This document shows, piece by piece, positions 22,870 through 35,777 of a stretch of 64,000 nt of DNA; the stretch's first letter is position 1; every line of letters starts with the position of its first letter. The notes under the pieces were generated by a model. It made no database searches and had not been told where the DNA came from. It saw nothing but the letters and a program-made list of their open reading frames with translations. The stretch is from Salminus brasiliensis (Eukaryota > Chordata > Actinopteri > Characiformes > Bryconidae): positions 29,516,625 to 29,580,624 of the forward strand of contig NC_132894.1 of the NCBI RefSeq assembly GCF_030463535.1, in the 5' to 3' direction. Position numbers and translations under genes: made by a program.

Positions 22870-24970
22870 GGTAGCTGATATTAAACTAAGATATATCAAG
22901 TAATGAGAGTGTATAATGGCATGGGCAAGCTAACATCAGTACATACCATGTGGATTATAGCTAGCTAACTAGCGTATCATAAACATTTTTAGATTTGCCC
23001 AAATGATTGCAAGATATCATAACAAATGTTTATGAGCAATTTATCTGGTAGCTAATATAAAAGTAATATGTAAGTTATGAGAATAAATTATTACTAACAA
23101 CAGTGTATGAACTAGCAAGCTAACTAGCTAGATAGCTATCATAGCTATCAACGATCATATTCTACTGTTCATGAGCAATTTATCTGGTAGCTAATATAAA
23201 AATGGATATGTATATGTACATATACATGTGATATGTAAGTTATGAGAGTAAATCAAGACGTATGAGCCCAAATACAGACCCTTAGATTTTGAGGGGGAAA
23301 CATAAGGTGTTTTGAATTTCAGACATTTATCTAACATCAAATTAACAGTGTATGAACTAGTAAGCTAACTAGCTAGCTAGCTATCATAGCTATCAACTAG
23401 CATATTCTACTGGTCATGAGCAATTTATCTGGTAGCTAAAATGAAACTAATACGCAAGTTAACTGAGTGAATCATGGCGTATTAGTCCACATATAGACCT
23501 TTAGAGTTTGAGGGGATTTTAAGGTGTTTGGCAGAATAGCTAGCTAAGCAAGCTAACATCAGCTAAAACTTACAACACCGTATGAACTAGCTTCCTAAAT
23601 TATCGTAAACTTTCAGATTAGCCTAAAAGATTGCAAGATATCCTAACAAATGTTTATAAGAATTGATCTAGTAGCTAATATAATACTAATACGTATGTTA
23701 TAAAAGTAAATCATAAAGGTGTGTGAGCCCGTATACAGATTTTGAGGGGAAAACATACATGAATGAATGAATTTCAGACATTTGGCTAACATCAGATTAA
23801 CACTAACTACACTGTATGAACTAGCAAGCTAACTAGCTAGCTAGCTATCATATCTATAAACTAGCATAGTCTACTGTTTATGAGCAATTTATCTGGTAGC
23901 TAAAATGAAACTAATCCGCAAGTTAACTGAGTGAATCGTGGCGTATTAGTCCACATATAGACCTTTAGAGTTTGAGGGGGAAATGTAAGATGTTTAGATT
24001 TTAAGGTGTTTGGCAGAATAGCTAGCAAAGCAAGCTAACATCAGCTAAAACTTACAACACTGTATGAACTAGCTTGCTAAATTATCATTAACTTTTCAGA
24101 TTAGCCTAAAAGATTGCAAGATATCCTAACAAATGTTTATAAGAATTTATCTGGTAGCTAATATAAAAGTAATATGTAAAGAGTAAATCAAGACGTATGG
24201 GCCCAAATACAGACCCTTAGATTTTGAGGGGAAAACATAAGGTGTTTTGAATTTCAGACATTTATCTAACATCAAATTAACAGTGTATGAACTAGCAAGC
24301 TAACTAGCTAGCTAGCTATCATAGCTATCAACTATCATATTCTACTGTTTATGAGCAATTTATCTGGTAGCTAAAATGAAACTAATCCGCAAGTTAACTG
24401 AGTGAATCGTGGCGTATGAGTCCACATACAGACCTTTAGAGTTTGAGGGGAAAATTAAAAATGTTTAGATTTTAAGGTGTTTGGCAGAATAGCTAGCTAA
24501 GCAAGCTAACATCAGCTAAAACTTACAAATTTGTATGAACTAGCTTCCTAAATTATCGTAAACTTTCAGATTAGCCTAAAAGATCGCAATATATCCTAAC
24601 AAATGTTTATAAGAATTTATCTAGTAGGTAATATAATACTAATACGTATGTTATGAAAGTAAATCATAAAGGTGTGTGAGCCCGTATACAGATTTTGAGG
24701 GGAAAACATACATGAATGAATGAATTTCAGACATTTGGCTAACATCAGATTAACACTAACTACACTGTATGAACTAGCAAGCTAACTAGCTAGCTAGCTA
24801 TCATATCTATAAACTAGCATAGTCTACTGGGCAATTTATCTGGCAGCTGGGCCATGATGTTTAGATTTTAAGGTGTTTGACAGACTAGCTAGCTAGCAGG
24901 CTAAGCAAACTAACATCTGCTAAAATTAACTACAGCATATGAACTAGCTTGCTAAATTATTATAATTATT
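22870..24970. repeat. Dimeric tandem array, unit about 470 bp, about 4.4 copies
   Basis: The anchor GTATGAACTAG recurs at 23,104, 23,350, 23,814, 24,284 and 24,767 followed by CAAGCTAACTAG (or a close variant). It also recurs at 23,580, 24,062, 24,532 and near 24,939 followed by CTTNCTAAATTAT. Same-type copies are 464-483 bp apart, so each unit is a dimer of two diverged halves of about 235 bp. The array is rich in GCTAGCTAGC words and in ATTTATCTGGTAGCTAA. No open frame runs through it. Confidence 0.9.
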
Positions 24971-25515
24971 ATTATAAACCTTTCCAATTGGTTGCCAGGA
25001 TGCCAGGATGACTGCAATTTATAAATATGTATAATAAATTGTAACGTAAAAAAAAATAGAATACATATATAATAATAAAAGATACTGAAACTACTTCCCT
25101 GAGCGATGTTACACTGTGTGAAGTATCTATCAGCCTGTTTGCACTTGGTCCTTTCATATAGTATTATATATATTATATTATATAATATTATATTAAAATA
25201 GTTGATCCTACGTCTTTCTGGTATTTGTTTAAAGCTCATTGAATTCCCTGTTCATTTCCTACACCAGCCGTTGTTGTTGTTTGACGAGAAACAGACAGTA
25301 GAGAATAACTGGCCTTCTGTTCTAGCCACCACCACCATGAACCACGTGTTAAACGCAATGTACTGTAGAGAGACGATGAGGCAAAGTAAATGTTAACCGA
25401 ACTGGTTAAGCTTGATGAAGTAGGCTACTGACTTTTACTCAGAGGAGAAACTAATAGAGCAATGGCTGCCCCTGTTGAGCCCCAGGAGGTGGCCTCTTCC
25501 CCATATGCAGAACAG
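24971..25515. other. AT-rich stretch, no supported feature
   Basis: It includes an imperfect AT palindrome near 25,155-25,200. Short frames on minus are AT-driven. Confidence 0.45.
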
Positions 25516-25517
25516 CA

Positions 25518-25885
25518 GGGCTGCGTCCCAGTTATAATACTAACTAGTTTTTGAGTACAAAGTGTGAGTACATATAAAAGTGGCAAAGTTGAGCACACTC
25601 AAATATCCATACATAGTTAGATACTTAGAACCGGTTGATTTTTGTGTGTGGTTCTAGACACTATTATTTCACAATGCAATGGGAACCAGAAAGGGAAGAG
25701 CTACTCACATCTACAATAATGATGATGTATGATAGCACAGCGATGCTTCAGCACTTCCTGTAAGCAGAGAACTGGGTTAGAATGTTAATATTTTGGGTAC
25801 TAACCTGCCAAACCCCCCTATTAAGATGACTGTATAGTCTATACTTTATAGTATTAGTGTGTAGTACGCAATTGGGGTGCAGCCA
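25518..25885. mobile_element. MITE with terminal inverted repeats
   Basis: The left end GGCTGCGTCCCAGTTATAA and the right end (25,850-25,885, reverse complement GGCTGCACCCCAATTGCG) are inverted copies of each other. There is no coding frame inside. Related, more decayed copies with CCCAATTGCAAACTAC and ACTAACCCGTTT words lie around 59,637-59,880 and 60,735-60,955. Confidence 0.7.
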
Positions 25886-26428
25886 TGCTGTGGTGAAGAA
25901 GGCAGTCCCCCCATTGCCAAGCAGGTCCTTCTGACGACAGACGTTACTGCATCACTAAAGAAAAACATTCATGCCTGTTGGGCTCATGTTTACCCCACCT
26001 GTTCTATGCCCTGAAGGTCTGTTCGTAGTTAATTTGAAAAAACTATACTTTTCAGATTGATTGGCATGTGTGCTGGAGATCACACATATGGAGACCATTT
26101 TCTTTGTATTATTAGAGTAAAAACAAAATTTTATGTAAAAAAAAAACTAAACAAAAACATAACTTTTTAAAACATGAAACGACCAGGTGTAACACATCTA
26201 GAAAACCTACAGTGACCTCAATTGGTTGATTCCACTGGCGCTTTCAAATTAGCCAATGTTGGTGGCTAATCTAACATGAAAGGCCTTCTTTCCAGCTCCT
26301 GAAGTCCTAACCAAAGTTACTTGGTTGTATCTATCTAGAAGCTACAGAGCAAAAATCCTGATTGGACTATTTTCTTTTGAGTGTTTCAAGATTGTATCAC
26401 TTTATTTTCCAAACAAAACTTAGAACAG

Positions 26429-26432
<4 letters not shown>

Positions 26433-26459
<27 letters not shown>
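26433..26459. repeat. (TA)n microsatellite
   Basis: About 13 TA units without interruption. Confidence 0.95.
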
Positions 26460-26598
26460 TCCCGCAAATTGTTAAGGCCTTAAGGGTTCCCACTGTGAAA
26501 ACTATAGTTTTCGAATTTAGGCTCATTCTCACCTGGATTTAGAGTATTAAGGCTACACTTGTTCTTTGCTTTCCCACAACTGAACCCTTTAGCAATCA

Positions 26599-26625
26599 CC
26601 CCCCCCCCCCCCCCCCCCCCCCCCC
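26599..26625. repeat. Poly-C tract, 27 bases
   Basis: An uninterrupted run of C. It is the second such tract in the window after 5342-5376. Confidence 0.95.
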
Positions 26626-27299
26626 AACCAAACCCTTCCCAGGCCCATATGCTTCAGTTTAAGGGAGTGCACGACAAGGAGAGAGAAGCAGAGGAAGGAA
26701 ACTACTTCCCTGCAGCTCGCACACATGGAGCCTCTTTCTAGTGGTCCGCCAGGATAATGGACCCACGGACATAGTGCAGAGCCTCCTCGCCATCTGAACA
26801 CGCGTGGTTCAAATTACAACAGGAAATAATGAAACAGCGAGCGTCCCAAGCCCACTGCTAATCATTGCTTTCTCTCTGCTTGTACTTGATGTGTCATGTG
26901 AAGAACACTAGCAGCTTTGACCCAGGCACAGTGATGGAAGGCAGGCCAGAGAGGATGTGCTGTAGGAAGTTGTGTGTGTGTGTGGGTTTGAAGTGTGCAG
27001 GCTGTGTTTGCAGTATATTTAGCTACAGCGTGAGGCAGTTCAGAAGCCTGATCATCAGATATACAGTCCTGTGAAAATGCCAGAGAACACGCTTTGTGTG
27101 TTACATTTCATTTTCAGTCAAAATTAATATTTTGGATAATTTATTAATTCTTCGTTTTATAAAAATGACTCAAAAACCCTCATGAGATGGGCTGCGAAAC
27201 AGGGGGATTAAAACGTGATGTCATGGTTAACTTGAACACCAGAAGAACATTAGATTTTAGAGCTGCAGCAGAGATGTTCTCTAAGGTCCAGGTTCTGCC

Positions 27300-27650
27300 A
27301 GAGTCCTGCCATCTTCCATCCATTCATCCATCTTATTCGTTCTGGTCAGGGTCACAGTGGATCTAGAGTCTACTCAGAATCACTGGGCACATGGATTACA
27401 TGGAATACCTCTGAACAGTGCACCAGTCCACATGCCCATTCACCAAATCCTATACTTGCGTGGCCAAATCACCTACCATGTGTTTATGAGTGGGGGAGAG
27501 AAACCAAAGTAGCTGGTGGAACCCTCACAGACCCAAGTACACACCAAAGTCTCAGACAGTAACCAGAGCAAGGATCAAGTCCACCACCCCAGGGCCCTGG
27601 AGCTGTAGATCTGCTGTGCTACTGTGCTGCCCTTCTGCCAGGAAATAAAA
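27300..27650 (+). repeat. Dispersed teleost repeat, decayed copy
   Basis: It starts with CATCCATTCATCCATCTT and contains GGTCAGGGTCACAGTGGATC and ATTCACCAAATCC. A related, shorter copy lies at 50,515-50,705 (GGTCAAGGTCGCAGTGGGTC...GGGAGGAAACTGGAG). This sequence type is widespread in fish genomes; I do not assign a class. Confidence 0.6.
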
Positions 27651-27754
27651 GCGGTCTATGGGGTTCATTACACTGACATGGAATCATTTTTTTAACCTGG
27701 CTTTGGAACATTTACATAAGGTCATATATAAGTTATAATTAATTTTAAGTCTAT

Positions 27755-27855
27755 ATATATAAAAATTTCCTCCCCAATTTTGGATAGCCAATTACCCAAA
27801 CACTCATTAGTACTCTCACCTATGGTTCAAACCAGCGATCTTCACGGACCTACAC
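27755..27855 (-). mobile_element. SINE fragment (family C), minus
   Basis: It has a tail-like AATTTCCTCCCCAATTTTGG and GCCAATTACCCA, ending with GGTTCAAACCAGCGAT, the reverse complement of a B-box region. The middle is deleted compared with the copy at 43,963-44,290. Confidence 0.5.
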
Positions 27856-28050
27856 AGACATTTTAGATTTGCATTTGAATTGACAAAGCTGTACACTGAC
27901 ACTTGTAACAAAGAAGCAACATTAAATTCAGTTAAAAACAAATCATGTCGAGCACACAGAAACCCATTTATTAGCCAGGTTTCTCCAGCTTAATAAACAA
28001 CTACAGCAGCCATGCTTAAGTTAACAGCGTGAGGTGTTTTTCAAAAAGGT

Positions 28051-28081
<31 letters not shown>

Positions 28082-28138
28082 CATTTTGGTAAGAGGTATG
28101 ATGGTCTTGCTCTTTGAAATAATCTCCTTTAAAATGAA

Positions 28139-28339
28139 TTAAGCATTAATGGCTACTGTAGGCTGTGGGCAAAAAATGCACTGGACTATGCATTGAGTAA
28201 TGGATGCATTGCAATACACCGTATAAGCCAAATCAACATTTTCCGTTTCATCAAAATGGTCAGCATGATACTTGATCACATTTATTGCAATGTAAACAAT
28301 GACCAAAAACAAAAATAAAACCCACAAATTCAATCCCAT
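28139..28339 (-). other. Small open frame downstream of baxb, 66 codons
   Basis: The minus-strand frame starts at an ATG and encodes a hydrophobic N-terminus (MGLNLWVLFLFLVIVYIA) that would form one membrane helix, followed by a polar, Cys-containing tail. It lies about 0.9 kb past the baxb stop codon and may be within its 3' UTR. A T-rich sequence easily encodes such a stretch by chance. No small-protein family is recognised. Confidence 0.15.
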
Positions 28340-29231
28340 TTAGGAAAAATCTGACACAGTGAATATACAGTAGACATTTTCACCATGTTTAATCAACTTT
28401 CACCAAGCTTCATCAAACTACACTAATATATTCCCATTCCCTCCCAATTTGGTCTGCTCTCAAGAACAACAATAAAAGCCCCAGATTATGAAGGTTAGCA
28501 CCTAGTTGCACCTACAGCCTGCCATCACATCTCACACACCTGGGATTCAAACCGGATATCCAATGGCAGGATTCGGTGGTGTTTCTTGAGTGCCTCTAGC
28601 TTTTAAACAGTGTGTTACACCAGTAATTAATCAAGCAACCGCTTTCAGAGTCCTCGCTTTTTGCTTTGTGAATATTGCTTATGAACAGCTTACAAACGTT
28701 CACAGATTTTCCCCGATTTAAACTTGATGAAGGCTGAATGAAAGCAGTTTTACAAAACAGTAATAAGGTAGTTTTTACATTTAAATGCAAAAAAAAGAAT
28801 CACATAATTGAGTATGCAGATTCAATTAAAATCGTGTGGTAAACGAGAGAGAATTTATCAATTGGAGGTAGGGCTTGAATATCTTGGCACTTATTTTTAA
28901 AAGGCAGATGTCTGAGGAGTGTGATCCCTGATTGTAAAAAGCCACAAAACAACAAGCATAGTGGGGAGTATAAAAAGAGACACATTCCTCTTAATAAATA
29001 GGTCTTCCTAAATGCATCTCAGAATAAACACACAAAAAAAACCTTAATATGAAAATAAGGGCTACAGTATCTATTGCATTGGCTCTTTGTGCACTGCATC
29101 AAGCAGTTGTTAAACAAGGTGTATATCCGGTCAAGCACCAATCAGTGGTGCATTATTGCTCCCAATCTCAATTTTCACATGTGCAAATAACAGTTTGCAG
29201 TTTTGCTGATTTGGGCCAGTAGACCAGATCG
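28260..29231 (-). other. baxb: Probable baxb 3' UTR and flank
   Basis: The sequence after the stop codon shows no coding features. The first AATAAA on the minus strand that I find is at 28,286-28,281, giving a 3' UTR of roughly 0.95 kb; the next is at 27,972-27,967. A decayed family-C SINE in minus orientation sits at about 28,430-28,575. The true poly(A) site is not determined. Confidence 0.4.
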
Positions 29232-29330
29232 TCAGCGAGTTCTTCTCCAGTATACAACGGCAGCGATGAACGCCACTGCAGCGATCATGGACACGGTGCG
29301 CCATCTCGACACGCTGCGGATAACGCCTTC
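29232..29330 (-). CDS. baxb: baxb exon 6 (tail anchor, stop)
   Basis: It is 99 bp including TGA at 29,234-29,232, residues 173-204. The acceptor is GTGTTTTGCAG. It encodes the C-terminal membrane anchor ([16 protein letters not shown]) and a short basic end (RRTR) typical of mitochondrial tail-anchored proteins. Confidence 0.94.
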   Translation of the reverse strand, partial: EGVIRSVSRWRTVSMIAAVAFIAAVVYWRRTR

Positions 29331-32300
29331 CTGCAAAACACGGGAGAGCACCACCATTAGGTTCCGACAAACCACCATTGCTGAGTTAAGAGGAAGTTCC
29401 TTCTGAATTTCACTCATTATCTCCAGCATTATCATAAGATTTGCATTTTACGTATTGCTTACTCTACATGTTCAAATGATTGTGGACATCCCATGAAACG
29501 AATGCATTAAGCTACATCACCCATTTCTGACACAAATGCACACCCACACACACAGCTTGTCCAGTCCCTGTGAAGCCTTCCCTAGACAGTAGAGGCAGTT
29601 ACTTCAACTGACATTGATAGCTTTGGGTCTGACTATGCAAGCTCAGCATTGTCAAAATCTTAATAGTTTACAGAGGGAAAAAAGAAGGGGGGGGGGGGTC
29701 CTTTCATTAGGTGCGACATGGCCGTTTGAGTTTCCTTGTGTCTGGAAATTGATCAGATTTGGCATGTCCAATTCGTGTTTGACAAAGTTTGGGCAGTTGA
29801 CGATCATAAGTCAAACTAAAAACTAAGACAATTGAGGAGATTGAGCCTCTACCAGTCTTTCTTAATTGGTTATATAGAGTTCGAAGTTTTTAACTATTGT
29901 GTACATGCAAGAGGAAGCCCTTTCCGGCTTGGCACCTGCTGCGGTCATTTCGAACAAATGTACAGAGTAGCTAATTGTTGCAAATAAAAAAATAAATAAA
30001 ACAAACAAATAATGCAACAAATGCTTCACAGATCCCCCCCTCCCTGTGGTCTCAAATTCACGGACCACAAAAAAGAGCTGCTCCCATTTACGCTGACTTT
30101 AATGTTCAGATCTGCAGGCCTGGGTTTAGTACGACCAGCAAGACAGTATTGAAGTTTTAATATGAGCCCTGCTTTAAGTAGATACGTGACGCCATAAAGA
30201 TGATAACTTCAGCCACAGCGATCTGCGGTCCAAAGCACATGCTAGCTGGGGCTGCACAATGTGTCTTTTATTAATGAGTAACACAATACTGGCCTTTACA
30301 GAACTGCTATCACTAAGGCTTGAGATATGCAAATAGGCTCTCAAACAAATGACTAAATGGCACGTGTGCAGTGAGCATTCGGAGGAGGTTCTGTGGGTGT
30401 GCTGATGAATTAAGCCATTCATGTAATCCAGCAAATAAATAATTAAATAATAAAACAAGGAAATAAAGAAATTACAAAATATGACGCCGGCATAGCTCAC
30501 CAGTACGCCTTTAAAGAGAGAAAAATAAAAATAACTGTAATAATACATGACGCAAATCAATTTTTACAAATAAAAACTGAATTTCATGATATATAATGCA
30601 GTTTTTCTTAGGAAAAATTTTAAGTTGCTAGCAACTAATATTAAAATATTAGTAAAATATTTACTACTAGTAATATGTAGCGATGTCCCAAACCAGTTAT
30701 TTTGCCCCCGATCGAATCAGACAATGTTGGGGATTATCCAACACCGATCTGATCCGATCTTTGCGTTTGTATAAATAATCTAGCTGCACAGTTTAGATCA
30801 GATGAGCTGCCGAATAATCTGTTTAGTAAAATCCCTTTATTTTTAATAGCGGTTTCTATAATGAGACATTCTGGATTGATTGACGTAGTTAATATTTATT
30901 GTTTTTTTAGACTTTTAGTTTCTTATAATCCAGTCTGACTCTCCTGCCTGACCAATCAGCCCCCAGCTCCTTTACAACACTGCAGTCAAATCACTTCCTG
31001 TGTGTGTGTAAGGTGGTACACACTGTGGACTGATATCTGTAACTGTTTGTCTACTGATGTACAATGGACAGTTTATGATGGGTAAATCTGCTGCGATTTG
31101 GGTTTGTATAGCATATGTGTGTGTATTAGCATTAGCGGTAGCCTCCACTCAGTTCTGAATGTGCTTTTCTTTTCTAAAGTTTCAGATATTATTGTCTGTT
31201 TTCACGTTCCACTGTAAAGTAGCTCATATAAAACAAACTCTTTTTACCATTTAGAATAAACCCACCGATGTGAAGCGTATTGAAATGTTGTGGCAGGACC
31301 TGAAACTACAGCTCACTTTTCCTCTTAAGTGCGTGGTGCAACACACGTCACGACAAGTGATGAGAGGATGTTTGTGTACTACTGCAAGAGCCACAAAATG
31401 CAGCAAAAGGCCCCCCTGTGGTCTAGTCTGGTCAAACCGCCCCGTTTACACGATCACAGCTTAGTTAAAATTCATGTGCATGTAAATGTAAGCATTCCAA
31501 ACAAAAAAAGGAAGTCACCTAGCATGTTTAATGTGGTAGTAAATTCAGGCTCCTGCTGATGGCATTACACGAGGATGATCGAGCTATAAAAATACCTGTG
31601 GAGTGTGCGACGGGATTCACAGGTTGAAAAGAGATGGTCACAAAGCAGAAGTAAATGATTGGCAAAAAAAGAGTGATTGCATTTTGGACCATAGTGTGAA
31701 AGAAGTACCTGATCTGCAGGTGCAGGAGACGCATGAGGTCATACAGGTCAAACAGCAATGGCAAAAATCCCAGCCTACAGGAAATTCTCATCATCTTCAT
31801 CCTTCCTGAGCAGTAGCAAGCAAAGGCTTTTGGCAGGCCACTTTACCCCATATGTTGCTGGTCTGCAGCTCTGTGTGGAGTGCTCTTTCAGAAATTGGTG
31901 ATGAAGGACCTGCGTTGACTTCTAGAAGCAATTCTTGCCTGGAAGAGAAGCAACCACTTACAGTCCCTGACCGTCTGTTTTATCTTTTGGACACACTGTT
32001 GACAAGAATTTCATGTAGACTGAAATTTTTGCCATTGCTGGTAGAGCTGTATGACCATGCGCTTCCATGGACCTGCAAATTCAGCTACTCTCTTCACACC
32101 ATGTCTTTGGCTCACCTAAACACAATCAGTCCTTTTTGCCATTCATTAGCATCTGCTTTGTGACCCAATTTTACCCCATCGAATGAGAAATTCACTGCAC
32201 CATCTCTCTAAACATCTAAAAAACACTGTGTTGAATATTGCACTATACCTTATTACTAAATATTCTTTTCAATTATTATTTCATATATTGCAAGTAAGGC

Positions 32301-33516
32301 TGATTATTAATAAATCTGGCAATGTACCAATTATTTTGACAACTAATCAAGTGTTGAGTTGTAAACAAAACAAGCATAGTGTTTTAAAACTTAATGATTT
32401 GGGAAGACTTCACAGTGACCTAGATGTATCAGTCAAGCTGAGCATTCCTCACTGAATTTAAAACATTATCATCACACAAACTGACAATGCATTCATCATA
32501 TTCACTTCCAAAGTAAACAATTTGATCATTTTATTAAGGTAATGAGATTGGTCTGGTTTGCAAAATACAGCAATGTAATCTCAATATAACATTTTGTTAA
32601 TACTGTGCAACCCCTATTCTTAGCAGCTTGCACTTAATCCGAGCCCTCCTTCATCAGGCGCTCTCACACTCACACTGGTAGGCTGAACCCTGTCACATGT
32701 TTACCGAGGGCCACGTTCCCAGGATCTGCAATTTTAGTAGCAGCAATCAGGGCACGCTCCATGGCGCTGGGCTTTTTGAAGTCTAAACCCCACCACCGCA
32801 CTTACTACAGCCTTTATGATCATGTCTGCGCAATAAAACTTGCCCGGCCCCAGGAACCAGTCAACTCCTACCAGGCCTGGAGGAGGCTCTGCGCCACACG
32901 TGCAGGCTTGAACTCCGCCGGGGCGTAATGACGGCCTTCGGCCACCGTCGCACAAACACGTTACAGCAAAAGGCCTCAATCAGAGCTGTGAGCAGGAGTC
33001 AATAGATATCTTGAATTTGTACAGCGAAGCCACAAATTCAGCCGCCTTCTGACTGGTTTTGTCTGCCATATAGTAACAATTATGATGAAAACCAGCTTCC
33101 CTCCTTCTGAGAATCTGTGTGTGTGTGTGTGTCTGAGAGAGAATGACGGTAAATTAGCAGTAATTAGTCTCTACAGTGATAATTGTTGCTTCAGGGAAAT
33201 CTCAATGTCTGCCAAGTTCACCCACGTACAAATACTGTATACCCGCTTTGCATGTCTTCTGTTTTTGTTTACTGTTCAATGCCGTGAAGGGACTGCTCTA
33301 CAGTGTGTGTGTGTGCACACACGCGCGTGTGTATACAGTACATACGGTAGGTATCTGGTGTGCAGTGGGTCAGCAGGTTTTGCTGTGTATTTCTGAGTGG
33401 AACGTGTCTTGATTTTGCGCCCCTATACTTCCTGGCACTCGAGTGGGCGCGTCTCTGTGTGTGGTGGCTTGTGTCTGGGTCGACCTGTGTGGCTCTGTAT
33501 GGGTGGCCAGACAACC

Positions 33517-33587
<71 letters not shown>

Positions 33588-35742
33588 TCAACACAACACA
33601 CAACTTACCCATCCTCCCTGCTGTCTGATCCAGGCGGATATGTGCTCCCTGATAAACTGTAATACCCAGCTAATGATCGTCTTGATGATTTCAAAGTGGT
33701 TTTGAGTCAGTGCCTGAGGAGGGAACAGAAAGCAGTTTACTTTTTCAGAAGCTTCTGTGTTCTCTACAGAGTCAATTTCCTGTATCACTCTACCAGCGAT
33801 AAGCATGCTGGAGCAATCATGAGGTCATTTCAAAGCAGTGGTATTTGCTGAGCGAGAGGAATGTCTCTTAAATGGCTGCGGTGACCTTATTTCATCTTTA
33901 CTACATCTTTTAAAGGGAATCAGGGGAAAAACTAATAGGTCTGCTCCTACATAAGTGTTATAGTATGTAAACATTGTTAAAGTTTCGAAAGATGGCTCAC
34001 TCCACAGTCCATACAGCCCATATATGGAAAATAAGCTGGATTGACTACTTTCGTGACGTTGCGAAACTAAATTCATATACATATACATCAATTCAGACGC
34101 CACTCGTTTTCGGGATTCTCTTCTAACCATTATTTATAGAAAAACGTGGGCCATCCGACATCAGATCGAGAGTTAGCAATATGTTTAAGGCACCTACCTC
34201 AACTCTTTAGACAATTCCACTAGTTCAGCTAACCTGCATCCCTGAGCACACAACCCGTAGAACAGCGCATTCAATTAATTTCTGCTAAAATACATAAAGC
34301 ATTTTCCTCAAATTGTGCCACCTAACCATATGCCACACATTCTCACAGGAAGCATCAGACTCTCATTGGAAAGTCATCTACACTCAATGAATCGCTGGAT
34401 TTACTGATATCAGGGTAACAGAGCTAACCTGCCAGACTTAGCATGAATGTATGCATGCTGCCTGAACACCTACAGTTATATTTACTAGCAGGACATTTTA
34501 CTAGTACGTAGGTCTCCACTTTTCAAGTACCTACGTATATATTGTTGCAGTACTACCAAATATGCTTGCTCTTAGAACCGAAGACTCACTCATATAAGCG
34601 AACCATACGCCACATTCTTTTTGGCATGCTGGGTCATGACACTCATGCCATGCAAACAAGGCATCTGCGCAACTCATGCCAAGCTAGTGTATTTTACCCA
34701 TGTTAGAGCTTGTTGAGTCCTTTTGACATCTTACGCAGGGGACAGCAAGCATGCAGTTCTCTCTTCTCTCGCTTGCAGTTCCACAGCATGATTAGCAAAC
34801 AGATTGAAAGGAAGTAATAATAAACACAGTTCACAGCAGCACAGTCTGTACGTTTTCACTGCAGCTTTGCGCTCAGATTGATGGAATCAGAACTATAATT
34901 ATAACTCATTATAACTAATTAAAGCAGCAATAGGTAGCCTATTCAAGACTCACTCGTTCCACTGTCATCTTAGGGAATTTCAGCAGTACCTTGTTTTTTA
35001 GGAGTAGAAATCAGCCCATTAAAAACCCATCTACACAGCTCAGCTACAGCCAAACGAGAGCTAGCTAATAGTAAAGATGTCCATTCACCTAACATCAAGG
35101 TCAAATCAGAGCCCATCAGCTGCTCAACACCTAGGAAAAAGCCACCTCCTTACTTTTCACAAGTGCAAGAACTGTTCCACGCCAACGTCAAATTATGAAA
35201 TGCCGACACAGATCTGAGACCAACATCACCATGTACCAGTTAACCAAAACAGACTTGAAATGACCTAGTCTAAGAGTTTGCCTTACTGATGCCCAATTTC
35301 TTTTCTTTTCTTTTTTTTTTTTAAATAAACTCCATGGTTGGCATTTCATTCTTTCTTTTGCACTCTGCCTGTTTTTCACTTTTGAATTTTGATTACTGAT
35401 CAGAATCAGGTCACTGCTAACACAGTGTCAAAACAGCACTAAGCAGTTCTTCTTCTCATTTGGGTTGCCGGCCCCTCTTCTAGCAGGGGAGTTTTACCTT
35501 ATAAATAAGCTGGTAGGCCAGGTGAAACAGAGCCACGATCCGTCCCCAGTTAATGCCATCTGTGAAGATACTCCTGGCCACCGTCATGAACACGTCCTGA
35601 GCACAGTTAGCCTCCACAGTGTTGAGGAGACTGTACAGAGATAAGATAAGACAGCAAATTAACATTACATACACTGTGCAGTCAGATCAAACAGCAGTCC
35701 AATCAAAGTTTCTCAATCATTCCAATAACCAGATTATCATCA

Positions 35743-35777
<35 letters not shown>

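Larger units (their letters stand above)
29331..33608 (-). other. baxb: baxb intron 5 (4,278 bp)
   Basis: This is the longest intron. It carries the second Tc1-like foldback copy (31,515-32,230), a repeat-poor GC-richer block (32,620-33,010), a decayed fragment with CCGATCTGATCCGATC words (about 30,690-30,780) and the (CA)n tract at 33,519-33,585. Open frames in it are explained by these. Confidence 0.85.

Noticed and set aside
22870..24970. CRISPR-like array
   Set aside because: Units are about 470 bp, diverged and dimeric with no short repeats and spacers, and the genome is vertebrate.
30174..30560. 128-codon minus frame in baxb intron 5
   Set aside because: It is intronic on the same strand as baxb, T-rich giving Phe/Tyr/Leu runs, has no splice sites to fit baxb phases and no known domain.
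33269..33705. Several frames of 60-110 codons on both strands
   Set aside because: They run through the (CA)n microsatellite and encode Thr-His or Val-Cys repeats; only the baxb exon 5 part on minus is real.
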